From: UMGS973 sp045599945
GTDB lineage: Bacteria > Bacillota > Clostridia > Peptostreptococcales > Anaerovoracaceae
NCBI GenBank assembly: GCA_045599945.1
Contig: JAZRWY010000093.1
Span: 1 to 25,910 of the forward strand
Length of the DNA stretch: 25,910 bases
Reading direction: 5' to 3'
This document shows, piece after piece, positions 14,792 to 22,803 of this stretch. Made by a program: the position numbers and the translations under genes. The notes below the pieces were generated by a model that saw only the letters and a program-made list of their open reading frames with translations, was not told where the DNA came from and ran no database searches. Position 1 is the stretch's first letter, and each line of letters starts with the position of its first letter.

Positions 14792-17725
14792 ATGAGATCT
14801 TTTATTGAAAGATTTGAAGAAAACGTAAAAAAGCATCCGGATAAGGCGGCATTAAGGTCCTATGGACAGCATAAGGGAGTCAGCACATATGCCAGCCTGG
14901 ACAGGCGTTCTGCCATGGTATACAGATATCTCAAGGAACGGGGCATTGGAAAGGAAGACTATGTAATGATCTGTCTTCCAAGGAGCATCAGGACTGCCAT
15001 ATGCATGATGGGCATATTGAAGGCAGGAGCGGCATTTGTTATTGTTGAGGACCACTATGCAAAGGACAGAATCGATTTCATATATTCAGACTGCGGATGT
15101 GTGCTTAAGGCGGATCTGGACGTATTTGAAGAGATGATGCAGACAGAACCACTGTATGGCCATGAGGAGACAGATGCACATGATGCAGCCTATGCCGTAT
15201 ATACATCCGGCACGACAGGAAATCCAAAAGGCGTCATCCATGAATACGGCAATCTCATCCAGTGCATGGAATCCGTAGCCTATAATGGAAAGAGCGTCAT
15301 AGAGGAAGACAGCATATTTGCTCTCATCGCACCTCTGAACTTTGTCGCATCGGTAATTGTCCTGATTGGAGTCCTTTCTGTGGGAGCGACAGTCTTTGTT
15401 GTTCCTTACGGCATCGTAAAGGATTTTGAAAAACTTTCAAACTTCCTCATGGACGAAAAGATCACAGACATGTTCATGACTGCCTCATATATCAGGCTAT
15501 ATACAGACCCGAGTCCATATCTCAGGACTGTATATGTGAGCAGTGAGCCGGCAAATGGATTGTTTCTTGAAGGTCCAAGACTGTTAAACCTTCATGCCAT
15601 GAGTGAGACCGGCTATGCCACAACCATATTTGAGCTGGACAGGGCATATGATCCTGCCCCGATAGGAAAGCCGCAGTTTGACCTGAAGGTGCTTGTTCTC
15701 GATGAGGATGGAAAAGAGGTTCCGGATGGTGAAATCGGCGAGATGTGCATTGAAAATCCATATGTCAGAGGATATGTCAATCTTCCGGAAAAGACAGCCA
15801 AGTCATTCAGGGATGGCATATTCCATACGGATGACCTTGTAAGGAAGGATGAAAACGGAAATATCATCATCGTCGGAAGAGCAGACGACATGATCAAGAT
15901 CAATGGAAACAGAATAGAGCCTGCAGAAATAGAGAAGGCTGTGAAAAATGCTCTGGGACTTAAGACTGTAGTTGCCAAGGGATTCAACGACGGCAGGAGG
16001 GCATATATCTGTCTGTATTACCTTAATGGCGAGGCAGACGCTGCAGGAATATATGATGGAAGCGGCCTTTCGGTGGACCAGGAGGAATTAAGGGAGACCC
16101 TTCTTAAAACCATTCCATACTACATGGTTCCAACATACTACGTAGGCATGGAAAGCTTCCCTCTTAATCCAAACGGAAAACTCGCGAAGAAGATGCTCAA
16201 GCCGCCGCAGACCGATTCATTCAGAAAAGAATACGAGGCCCCGGAAACAGAGACAGAAAAACGGATCTGTGAGGTATTCGCCAAGGCGCTGGGAGTAGAA
16301 AAAGTCGGCAGAAATGAAGACTTCTATCTCATAGGAGGAGATTCATTATCTGCAATCACTGCCATAGCAGAACTTGATCTTCCGGGTCTTACGATAACCG
16401 ACATATATGATAAGCATACGCCTGCAGGAATTGCAGAGGTATATGAGGCCAAATATGGAGAATCAAAGGGTAATGCAAAGGAAGAAAACGAAAGAGCGAT
16501 GCGCGAAGAGAGAGTTCTTCATCCTGAACAGCTCTATGTGCTGGATTCACAGTTCATACGGCCGAAATCTACCATGTGGAATCTTTCGATGCTGTTTAGA
16601 CTGCAGGACGGTGTAGATGCAGATAGACTTGCAGATGCAGTGGATGAAGCAGTGCTTGCGCATCCTGCAATGCTTACGGAGCTGATCTTCAACGAGGATA
16701 GTGACGTAGTGCAGAGATATGAACCTTCCCTGTTTGAAAAGACAGAGGTTATGCAACTTACGGAAGCTGAATTTGAAGAAATGAAAGAGACGCTGGTAAA
16801 GCCGTACAGAATGATAGGTTCAAGGCTCTACAGGACAGCAGTATTTGTTACGGAAGAAAGTTCCTATCTGTTTCTTGACATGCATCACATCATATCGGAT
16901 GGCACATCGCTTCAGGTATTCTTTGGTGACGTGCTTAAGAAATATGATAAGCCTGACCTTGTCCTTGAAAAGGATTACTACTATCTTTCTCTGAAAGAAT
17001 ATGAAAGAGCTGTATTAAGCGACAGATACACCCAGGCCAGGGAGCATTTCAAAGAATATGAAGATAGACACGGCGTTGGAAGCTGGAAAAAGAATCTTAT
17101 TCCAGATCACGAAACCGGAAGGAGGGAAATGGGATGCTTCGTAAGAGAAATCCCGATTGAAAGAGCAGAAATAGAAGAATCTGAAAACTTTAAGAACCTT
17201 GGTGGAAATGTATTCTTCATGACTGCAGCGGCACTTTCGCAGGCTGAATATAACGAAGATACCAATGCGGCGCTTCAGTGCGTAGTAAATGGCAGGGATG
17301 AGGCCGCCAAGATGAATGAGGTCGGACTGCTCTACAGGACGGTGTGTATTCTTCTGGATTTCAACGAGTTTGGCGGCAGTGATGAGATCGTTGAAGAAGT
17401 AAAAGCGCAGCTGAACTATGGAATGGCCAACATCTTCTATATGCAGGCCTATGATTCGGATAATGAGCTTTCTGAATCAGAAAACTTCCTGTACCAGAAG
17501 GACATATATTCTCTGGGAGAATTGGAGAGACTTGTTGCGGAAGAGATTGAATTTGAGGATGATGATGACGCGTCAGACAGCATTTTTGAAATAGAACTCA
17601 TCGACAGCACAGGAGAAGAATATTTCACATTCCTTGTGGAATATGATGCATCCATGTATGAAGGGGAATCGGTAGAGAGATACTTCCGCATGTTCTGTGA
17701 TCATGTAAAGAAACTGATCGGGTAA
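14792..17725 (+). CDS. Nonribosomal peptide synthetase, adenylation-carrier-condensation
   Basis: A 977-aa single-module NRPS. The adenylation domain (about 1-470) has A3 YTSGTTGNPKG (137-147), SETG at 271-274, HTDD (345-348) with GRADDMIKINGNRIE after it, and the A10 lysine K463 in NPNGKLAKK. A carrier domain follows (about 485-555) with the phosphopantetheine serine S518 in GGDSLS. The rest (about 570-977) is a condensation domain with intact HHxxxDG (H698-G704, HHIISDG). No thioesterase, reductase or epimerase is attached. By hand alignment to GrsA, the Asp that normally binds the substrate amino group (D235) is Val185. The ATG has AGGGG four bases upstream; an in-frame TTG at 14759 overlaps the 34-aa gene and is less likely. 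The substrate, acceptor and product are unknown, and no carrier-activating transferase is in this window. Confidence 0.88.
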   Translation: MRSFIERFEENVKKHPDKAALRSYGQHKGVSTYASLDRRSAMVYRYLKERGIGKEDYVMICLPRSIRTAICMMGILKAGAAFVIVEDHYAKDRIDFIYSDCGCVLKADLDVFEEMMQTEPLYGHEETDAHDAAYAVYTSGTTGNPKGVIHEYGNLIQCMESVAYNGKSVIEEDSIFALIAPLNFVASVIVLIGVLSVGATVFVVPYGIVKDFEKLSNFLMDEKITDMFMTASYIRLYTDPSPYLRTVYVSSEPANGLFLEGPRLLNLHAMSETGYATTIFELDRAYDPAPIGKPQFDLKVLVLDEDGKEVPDGEIGEMCIENPYVRGYVNLPEKTAKSFRDGIFHTDDLVRKDENGNIIIVGRADDMIKINGNRIEPAEIEKAVKNALGLKTVVAKGFNDGRRAYICLYYLNGEADAAGIYDGSGLSVDQEELRETLLKTIPYYMVPTYYVGMESFPLNPNGKLAKKMLKPPQTDSFRKEYEAPETETEKRICEVFAKALGVEKVGRNEDFYLIGGDSLSAITAIAELDLPGLTITDIYDKHTPAGIAEVYEAKYGESKGNAKEENERAMREERVLHPEQLYVLDSQFIRPKSTMWNLSMLFRLQDGVDADRLADAVDEAVLAHPAMLTELIFNEDSDVVQRYEPSLFEKTEVMQLTEAEFEEMKETLVKPYRMIGSRLYRTAVFVTEESSYLFLDMHHIISDGTSLQVFFGDVLKKYDKPDLVLEKDYYYLSLKEYERAVLSDRYTQAREHFKEYEDRHGVGSWKKNLIPDHETGRREMGCFVREIPIERAEIEESENFKNLGGNVFFMTAAALSQAEYNEDTNAALQCVVNGRDEAAKMNEVGLLYRTVCILLDFNEFGGSDEIVEEVKAQLNYGMANIFYMQAYDSDNELSESENFLYQKDIYSLGELERLVAEEIEFEDDDDASDSIFEIELIDSTGEEYFTFLVEYDASMYEGESVERYFRMFCDHVKKLIG

Positions 17726-17764
17726 CATGTGATAGGAAAGACAAGCCCTCGTTTTCGACATATG

Positions 17765-17792
17765 TTGACAATATTCTAGGATATGGTACAAT
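17765..17792 (+). promoter_or_regulatory. Promoter of cysE
   Basis: A perfect TTGACA (17765-17770), 16-bp spacer and extended -10 TGGTACAAT (-10 hexamer 17787-17792). It is one of the strongest promoters in the window. The leader before the start codon is only about 20 nt, too short for a T-box or riboswitch, so control would have to act at initiation. Confidence 0.8.
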
Positions 17793-17820
17793 GTCAGTAT
17801 CATAATGCAGGAGTAAAACA

Positions 17821-18771
17821 ATGAAAAAAGAACAGTTTGATTTAAGAATGGAAAAGGCCCTTGTACCCGTTACAGAAACCATTTTAAATGACTATGGCAA
17901 GGGAAGAGCCATAGACAATCTGGACCAGATCTATAAGCTGCCGGATAAGAATGCAATCATAGACATCACAGAAAAGCTTCTGCGTGTCGTATTCCCCGGC
18001 TACTATAGGGACAAGGCATATAAGTCATATAACATCCATCACAACATGGCGCTTCTGATTGAAGATATTGCATTCAATCTCAACAAGCAGCTTCTGATCA
18101 TCCTTGAGAGATACAAGAGGTCTGCAACCATGAGTCAGGATGAGCTCATTGAGATGGCGCAGAATCTTTCCATCACATTCTTTGAAAGAATACCAAAGAT
18201 CAGGGAATATATTAATACTGACATTGAAGCCACATATGACGGAGACCCTGCAGCATCTTCTGCAGATGAGATTATCATGGCATATCCGGGCCTTTATGCA
18301 ATCGCAATCAACAGACTGGCGCATGAAATGTTCGAGATGGGCATTCCGCTCATTCCGAGAATCATGACAGAATATGCCCACAACCTTACGGGCATTGACA
18401 TCCATCCGGGTGCAAAGATCGGAAAATACTTCTTCATCGACCACGGAACAGGCATCGTAATCGGCGAGACAACAGTCATCGGTGAACATGTAAAGATCTA
18501 TCAGGGGGTAACGCTTGGCGCACTTTCAACAAGCGGCGGACAGAAATTAAACGGTGCTAGAAGACATCCGACCATCGAAGATCATGTAACCATCTATTCC
18601 GGAGCATCTATCCTGGGTGGAAATACAGTCATCGGCGAACATTCTGTCATTGCATCCAATGTATTCATCACAAGCTCAGTTCCGCCTTGGACAAGGGTAA
18701 GTGTAAAGAACCAGGAACACCACATCAGGCAGAAGCAGTCAGATGGAACCATTGTTGATTTTGAAAAGTAA
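17821..18771 (+). CDS. cysE: Serine O-acetyltransferase
   Basis: Makes O-acetylserine from serine and acetyl-CoA, the first step of cysteine synthesis. At 316 aa it belongs to the longer EpsC/SAT type with an extended helical N-terminus (about 1-185). The C-terminal left-handed beta-helix is clear: GIDIHPGAKIGKYFFIDHGTGIVIGE with the catalytic D206/H207 pair (approximate numbering), then GVTLGALSTSGGQKLNGARRHPTIEDHVTIYSGASILGG, a typical acetyl-CoA-binding region. The ATG is preceded by CAGGAG (17809-17814). It has its own strong promoter, and a terminator lies 178 bases after the stop, so with the DJ-1 remnant it is its own transcription unit. cysS follows; the two share cysteine as a theme, a proximity seen in other Firmicutes. 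Confidence 0.95.
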   Translation: MKKEQFDLRMEKALVPVTETILNDYGKGRAIDNLDQIYKLPDKNAIIDITEKLLRVVFPGYYRDKAYKSYNIHHNMALLIEDIAFNLNKQLLIILERYKRSATMSQDELIEMAQNLSITFFERIPKIREYINTDIEATYDGDPAASSADEIIMAYPGLYAIAINRLAHEMFEMGIPLIPRIMTEYAHNLTGIDIHPGAKIGKYFFIDHGTGIVIGETTVIGEHVKIYQGVTLGALSTSGGQKLNGARRHPTIEDHVTIYSGASILGGNTVIGEHSVIASNVFITSSVPPWTRVSVKNQEHHIRQKQSDGTIVDFEK

Positions 18772-18788
18772 CATGGAGCAGAAAAACG

Positions 18789-18938
18789 ATGAAAATACCG
18801 GATGAAAGAATTGTACAGGATGGAAAACTCATTACAAGCTACTGTCCGGAGAAAGCAGCAGATGTTGCATTTCGCCTGCTTTCATGCCTCATTGGAGAGC
18901 AGGAAGCCGGTGCTGTTGAAAAGGCAATGGGATATTAG
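18789..18938 (+). pseudogene. C-terminal remnant of a DJ-1/PfpI family gene
   Basis: A 49-codon frame from ATG 18789 to TAG 18936. Its product matches the end of DJ-1/ThiJ/PfpI proteins: DERIVQDGKLITSYCPEKAADVAFRLLSCLIGEQEA corresponds to the family pattern of an R-V-V-x-DG strand, LITSRGP, then a helix and L-x-G-x-E-x-A. The N-terminal two thirds, including the nucleophile cysteine region, is missing; it is not found in the 17 bases back to the cysE stop. No good ribosome binding site precedes the ATG. I read it as a decayed gene whose 5' part was deleted. A functional micro-protein is less likely. No repeat or mobile element marks the break. Confidence 0.65.
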
Positions 18939-18948
18939 GCAGATAATC

Positions 18949-18990
18949 ACTGTGCAGGCAAATGCTTGTGCAGTTTTTGTTTGTTTTTGG
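18949..18990 (+). terminator. Rho-independent terminator of the cysE unit
   Basis: CTGTGCAGGC (18950-18959) pairs with GCTTGTGCAG (18964-18973) over ten base pairs including three G-U pairs, with an AAAT loop. TTTTTGTTTGTTTTT follows. It lies 12 bases after the DJ-1 remnant, and its T tract overlaps the -35 box of cysS. Confidence 0.72.
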
Positions 18991-19008
18991 GTGGAAAAAT
19001 GATATAAT
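18981..19008 (+). promoter_or_regulatory. Promoter of the cysS-sigH run
   Basis: TTGTTT (18981-18986), a 16-bp spacer and extended -10 TGATATAAT (-10 hexamer 19003-19008). The leader to cysS is only about 30 nt, so no T-box is present, unlike many Firmicutes aminoacyl-tRNA synthetase genes. Confidence 0.75.
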
Positions 19009-19045
19009 ATAGTATCTATGTAAAAAATGAAACAAAGGAGAAATC

Positions 19046-20473
19046 ATGGAGACTTTAAGATTATATAACTCAATGACAAGAAAAAAGGACATCTTCAAGA
19101 CGAAGGAAGAAGGTAAGTGCGGCATGTACACATGCGGTCCTACAGTATACCACTTTGCACACATCGGAAACCTGAGATCATACCTGATGGAAGACGTTCT
19201 TGAAAAATATCTGAGATATTATGGATACGATGTCAAGAGAGTCATGAACATCACTGATGTCGGTCATCTTTCATCAGATGCTGACGAAGGCGAAGACAAG
19301 ATGGTAAAGGGAGCAAAGAGAGAAAACAAGTCTGTCATGGAGATTGCTCAGTTCTATACAGATGCATTCTTCTCAGACTGCGCGAAATTAAACATCAAGA
19401 CTCCGGATGTGGTGGAACCGGCAACAAATCTCATCCCTGAATACATTGAGATGGTTCAGACGCTTCTTGACAAAGGTCACGCATATCTTGCAGACGGAAA
19501 TGTATATTTCGATACATCCACAATCGACAGATATTATGTATTCAACGACTTCGAAGCGGAAGATCTCGAAGTAGGCGTCAGAGAAGGTGTGGAAGAAGAT
19601 ACAAGCAAGAAGAACAAGGCAGACTTCGTATTATGGTTTACAAAGTCAAAGTTCGAAGACCAGGCATTAAAGTGGGATTCCCCTTGGGGCGTTGGATATC
19701 CGGGATGGCACATTGAATGTTCTGCAATCTCCATCAGGCATCTTGGAGAATACTGCGATCTTCACTGCGGCGGAATCGACAATGCATTCCCTCACCACAC
19801 AAACGAAATCGCACAGTCAGAAGCCTATCTTGGACATGAATGGTGCAGCCAGTGGTTCCACGTACTTCATTTAAATGACGAATCAGGGAAGATGAGCAAG
19901 TCCAAGGGAGACTTCCTGACAGTATCACTTCTTGAATCAAAGGGATACGATCCAATCGTATACAGATTCTTCTGCCTGCAGTCACACTACAGAAAGAGCC
20001 TGGTATTCTCCTATGAAAACCTGGACAATGCGGCTGCAGCATATGATAAGCTCATTGCCAAGATTGCGGCACTTGATTCTAAGGATGAAAGCCCTCTGGA
20101 TGAAGCAGCAATGGAGCAGCTCAGAGTGAAGTTTAACAGATCCATGTGTAATGACCTCAATACTTCCATGGCGATCACAGCCCTTTATGATGTATTAAAG
20201 GCTAAGACAAATGACAGAACAAAGCTTGCGCTTCTCGGTGAATTTGATACTGTTCTTTCCATCAATCTTCTCAAGGCAGCAGAAGCAAAAAGAGAAGAAG
20301 AAGCAAACAAATATGCAGATGTAGATCCTGAAATCCTGAAGCTTGTGGAAGAGAGAACAGCGGCAAAGAAGGCAAAGGATTATGCAAGAGCAGACGAAAT
20401 CCGAGACATCTTAAAGGCTCAGGGAATCACATTAAAGGATACACCGCAGGGAGTAGAAATCATTAGAGACTAA
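19046..20473 (+). CDS. cysS: Cysteinyl-tRNA synthetase
   Basis: Attaches cysteine to tRNA-Cys. At 475 aa it has the family length. Visible: the class I HIGH motif as HIGN (39-42), KMSKS (282-286), and the zinc ligands C30, C225, H250 and E254 that discriminate cysteine from serine. The C-terminal anticodon-binding region ends in KDYARADEIRDILKAQGITLKDTPQG, typical of CysRS. The ATG has AAAGGAG five bases upstream. It starts a dense run of genes reaching sigH; its stop overlaps the mrnC start by one base (TAATG). Confidence 0.97.
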   Translation: METLRLYNSMTRKKDIFKTKEEGKCGMYTCGPTVYHFAHIGNLRSYLMEDVLEKYLRYYGYDVKRVMNITDVGHLSSDADEGEDKMVKGAKRENKSVMEIAQFYTDAFFSDCAKLNIKTPDVVEPATNLIPEYIEMVQTLLDKGHAYLADGNVYFDTSTIDRYYVFNDFEAEDLEVGVREGVEEDTSKKNKADFVLWFTKSKFEDQALKWDSPWGVGYPGWHIECSAISIRHLGEYCDLHCGGIDNAFPHHTNEIAQSEAYLGHEWCSQWFHVLHLNDESGKMSKSKGDFLTVSLLESKGYDPIVYRFFCLQSHYRKSLVFSYENLDNAAAAYDKLIAKIAALDSKDESPLDEAAMEQLRVKFNRSMCNDLNTSMAITALYDVLKAKTNDRTKLALLGEFDTVLSINLLKAAEAKREEEANKYADVDPEILKLVEERTAAKKAKDYARADEIRDILKAQGITLKDTPQGVEIIRD

Positions 20474-20850
20474 TGGATACAAAGAACATGAACACGACAG
20501 CACTCGCCTACATGGGCGATGCTGTCTATGAGACATATATCCGTGAGCATGTCATGAGTCAGGGGCATGTGCACAGCAACGAACTGCATCGCGCTGCAGT
20601 AAAATATGTATCTGCAGGAGGACAGGCAAAGGCAATAAAAGCGATTTTTGATGACCTTACCGAGGAGGAGCAGAGACTTGTGAAGAGGGCCAGAAACCAC
20701 AAGACAAGCTCCAAGGCAAAAAATGCAGATCCTGTGACATACAAATGGGCGACAGCGCTGGAAGCACTCATCGGAAAGATCCACCTGGACGGAGACATGG
20801 AGAGAGAAAAGGAATTAGTAGAGAAAATCATAAAGGTGATTGAAGAGTAG
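20473..20850 (+). CDS. mrnC: Mini-ribonuclease III
   Basis: A dimeric double-strand RNase lacking the RNA-binding domain, which in Bacillus subtilis matures 23S rRNA ends. At 125 aa it is the normal length. The signature ALAYMGDAVYE has the metal-binding D16 and E20; ARNHKTSSKAKNADPVTYKWATALEALIGKIHLDGD contains the second acidic site (E97). It overlaps cysS by one base, and the cysS-mrnC pair is conserved in Firmicutes. Confidence 0.96.
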   Translation: MDTKNMNTTALAYMGDAVYETYIREHVMSQGHVHSNELHRAAVKYVSAGGQAKAIKAIFDDLTEEEQRLVKRARNHKTSSKAKNADPVTYKWATALEALIGKIHLDGDMEREKELVEKIIKVIEE

Positions 20851-20854
20851 TATC

Positions 20855-21097
20855 ATGGGTACAAAAAAATCGGCAGGAAAGCCAAAGAAAAAGAAAAAAC
20901 TCGAAAGCAACCGCTTTGAAAACACAGTCAAGGATTATGTGAGAACAAATTCGCAGTTCACAGATGAGAACAAGCAGAGAGTCAAGGAGGCCGGAGGAGA
21001 GAACTGGAAGGCTCCATTGAATAGTGGTGAAAAATTCATGATCGGCATTATCGTCTTAGGTGCCATCTGTATTTTTATAAAATATGTTGTAATATAA
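20855..21097 (+). CDS. Small tail-anchored basic membrane protein, unknown
   Basis: An 80-aa protein I do not recognise. The first 20 residues are extremely basic (GTKKSAGKPKKKKK), the middle (21-58) is polar and probably helical (FENTVKDYVRTNSQFTDENKQRVKEAGG), and the last 20 form one hydrophobic helix (FMIGIIVLGAICIFIKYVVI) ending at the C-terminus. That is the layout of a tail-anchored cytoplasmic protein that could touch nucleic acid or the membrane surface. The start is ATG 20855; a TTG at 20840 is in frame but has no room for a ribosome binding site. It sits four bases after mrnC and 18 before thyA. Codon use matches the neighbours. Confidence 0.7.
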   Translation: MGTKKSAGKPKKKKKLESNRFENTVKDYVRTNSQFTDENKQRVKEAGGENWKAPLNSGEKFMIGIIVLGAICIFIKYVVI

Positions 21098-21115
21098 AGG
21101 AGCAAGGAGAGAAAA

Positions 21116-21946
21116 ATGAGCAAAGCAGATGTACTTTTTGTAAACATGTGCAGAGACATCATAGATAACGGCTTTTCTTCCGAAGGTCAGAAAGTAAGAC
21201 CAAGATGGGAAGATGGAACACCTGCACACACCATCAAGAGATTTGGTGTAATCAACAGATATGACCTGCAGGAAGAATTTCCTGCACTGACACTCAGGCC
21301 TACAGCAATCAAGACCTGTGTGGATGAAATGCTGTGGATCTGGCAGAAAAAATCCAACAACATCAAAGAACTGAAAGGGCATATCTGGGACGAGTGGGCT
21401 GACGAATCCGGCTCCATCGGCAAGGCATACGGCTACCAGCTGGGCTTAAAGTATAACTTCATCGGCGGAGAGATGGACCAGGTGGACAATGTCATCTGGC
21501 AGCTGAAGAATCAGCCGTACTCCAGAAGAATCATGACAAACATATATAACTTTAATGACCTTTCGGAAATGCATCTTGAGCCATGTGCATACTCCATGAC
21601 ATTCAATGTTACGGGAAACAGACTGAATGGAATCTTAAACCAGAGATCGCAGGACGTTCTTGCAGCCAACAACTGGAATGTTGTGCAGTATTCTGTGCTT
21701 CTGATGATGCTTGCACAGGCAACGGGATTTGAGCCGGGAGAACTGGTTCATGTCATTGCAGATGCGCATATCTATGACAGGCACGTTCCAATTGTGAAAG
21801 AACTGATAGAAAGACCGCAGTATCCGGCACCGAAGTTCGAACTGAATCCGGACATCAAGGATTTCTATGACTTTACCATTGACGATATTCAGATTACAGA
21901 CTATCAGAAGAATGAGCAGATCAAAAATATTCCGATTGCAGTATAG
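21116..21946 (+). CDS. thyA: Thymidylate synthase (ThyA type)
   Basis: Converts dUMP to dTMP with methylene-tetrahydrofolate, releasing dihydrofolate. At 276 aa it is complete. Conserved features: R137-R138 (YSRR, phosphate contacts), the nucleophile C157 in LEPCAYSMTF, NQRSQD (175-180), the N-W-N-V-V-Q-Y segment at 186-192, and D216-A-H-I-Y220. The residue after the catalytic Cys is Ala rather than the usual His (PCH in E. coli), so it belongs to a divergent ThyA subgroup. The ATG has AAGGAGCAAGGAGAG upstream. folA follows two genes later, the expected metabolic partner, since ThyA leaves dihydrofolate. Confidence 0.93.
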   Translation: MSKADVLFVNMCRDIIDNGFSSEGQKVRPRWEDGTPAHTIKRFGVINRYDLQEEFPALTLRPTAIKTCVDEMLWIWQKKSNNIKELKGHIWDEWADESGSIGKAYGYQLGLKYNFIGGEMDQVDNVIWQLKNQPYSRRIMTNIYNFNDLSEMHLEPCAYSMTFNVTGNRLNGILNQRSQDVLAANNWNVVQYSVLLMMLAQATGFEPGELVHVIADAHIYDRHVPIVKELIERPQYPAPKFELNPDIKDFYDFTIDDIQITDYQKNEQIKNIPIAV

Positions 21947-21955
21947 AGAGGGGAA

Positions 21956-22801
21956 ATGAGTAGAAAGTTAACGGGAATCATTCTCTGTGCCGTTTTCGCT
22001 GCCTTGCTTTTGTGCAGCTGCAGCGGAACGGAAGAAAACCAGGAAGGCATCAATGGCACATGGTATGCTTCACAGTATGGTGAAATGTGGATTTACAGAT
22101 TCAAAGAGGATGGTACATGTGCAAGATATGCAGAAGAAGTGCCTGACATGGAGGAATACAGCCCGTTCTCCTTCGATGAAGAGAGCGGCAGCATGAAGTT
22201 TTCCGACGCAGAAGATGAAACATATCGTGCAGAACTGACGGAAGAGGCTTTCATCATAGAAAATGTCACTTACGAGGAAACATACCATCTGTACAGAGAT
22301 AGGAAGAAAGCCCTGGAAAGTGATCCTTTTTATCTGCAGAGCGATGAATTTACAGATACCATCCGGGATCAGGATGGATGGTGCATCAGGGACGGCATCC
22401 TCTATGCATACAGAGGGGATGCAGTTTCTGTAACAGTTCCCGGCGGCGTGAAGGAGATATATAACAGTGCTTTTTCCGGAGACAGCGGCCACGGAACAGA
22501 GCTGACAGAAGTCACAGTTCCCGGCAGCGTGGAGAAGATTGATGACGGTGCGTTCAGTTTCACCAATGCAGATACCATCCGGATTGAAGAGGGCGTCAGG
22601 GTCATGGGAAGCGGCGCATTCAGCGATGCCTATCTGGAGGAAATCTGGTTTCCGGAAAGTCTGACAGAGATCGGAAGCGGCATCATGGAAACGGAAGAGG
22701 GACTGAGAGGGACCAGAATTCATGTGAAAAAAGACTCGGAGATCTGCAGATATCTGAAAAAACATCAGCCATATGGCAGCATCAGACTGATTGAGGAATA
22801 A
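21956..22801 (+). CDS. BspA-like leucine-rich repeat lipoprotein, copy 1
   Basis: A 281-aa surface lipoprotein. The signal ends at the lipobox LCSC with Cys22 as the lipid anchor. Residues about 30-115 form a small strand-rich domain starting with GTWYASQYGEMWIYRF. From about residue 140, BspA-type repeats appear: GWCIRDGILYAYRGDAVSVTVPGGVKEIYNSAF, TEVTVPGSVEKIDDGAF, TIRIEEGVRVMGSGAF, and LEEIWFPESLTEIGSGI. Such repeats usually mediate binding to proteins or host matrix. No enzyme motif is seen. It starts nine bases after the thyA stop with GAGAGGGG upstream and is followed within two bases by a paralogue, which indicates tandem duplication. Confidence 0.82.
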   Translation: MSRKLTGIILCAVFAALLLCSCSGTEENQEGINGTWYASQYGEMWIYRFKEDGTCARYAEEVPDMEEYSPFSFDEESGSMKFSDAEDETYRAELTEEAFIIENVTYEETYHLYRDRKKALESDPFYLQSDEFTDTIRDQDGWCIRDGILYAYRGDAVSVTVPGGVKEIYNSAFSGDSGHGTELTEVTVPGSVEKIDDGAFSFTNADTIRIEEGVRVMGSGAFSDAYLEEIWFPESLTEIGSGIMETEEGLRGTRIHVKKDSEICRYLKKHQPYGSIRLIEE

Positions 22802-22803
22802 TT

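Noticed and set aside
17726..17820. Possible T-box or riboswitch before cysE, and likewise before cysS (18991-19045)
   Set aside because: Promoters were found so close to the start codons that the leaders are only about 20-30 nt, too short for such elements.
18802..19002. 66-codon + strand frame between cysE and cysS
   Set aside because: It overlaps the DJ-1-like remnant in another frame, runs through the terminator and the cysS -35 box, and resembles no family.
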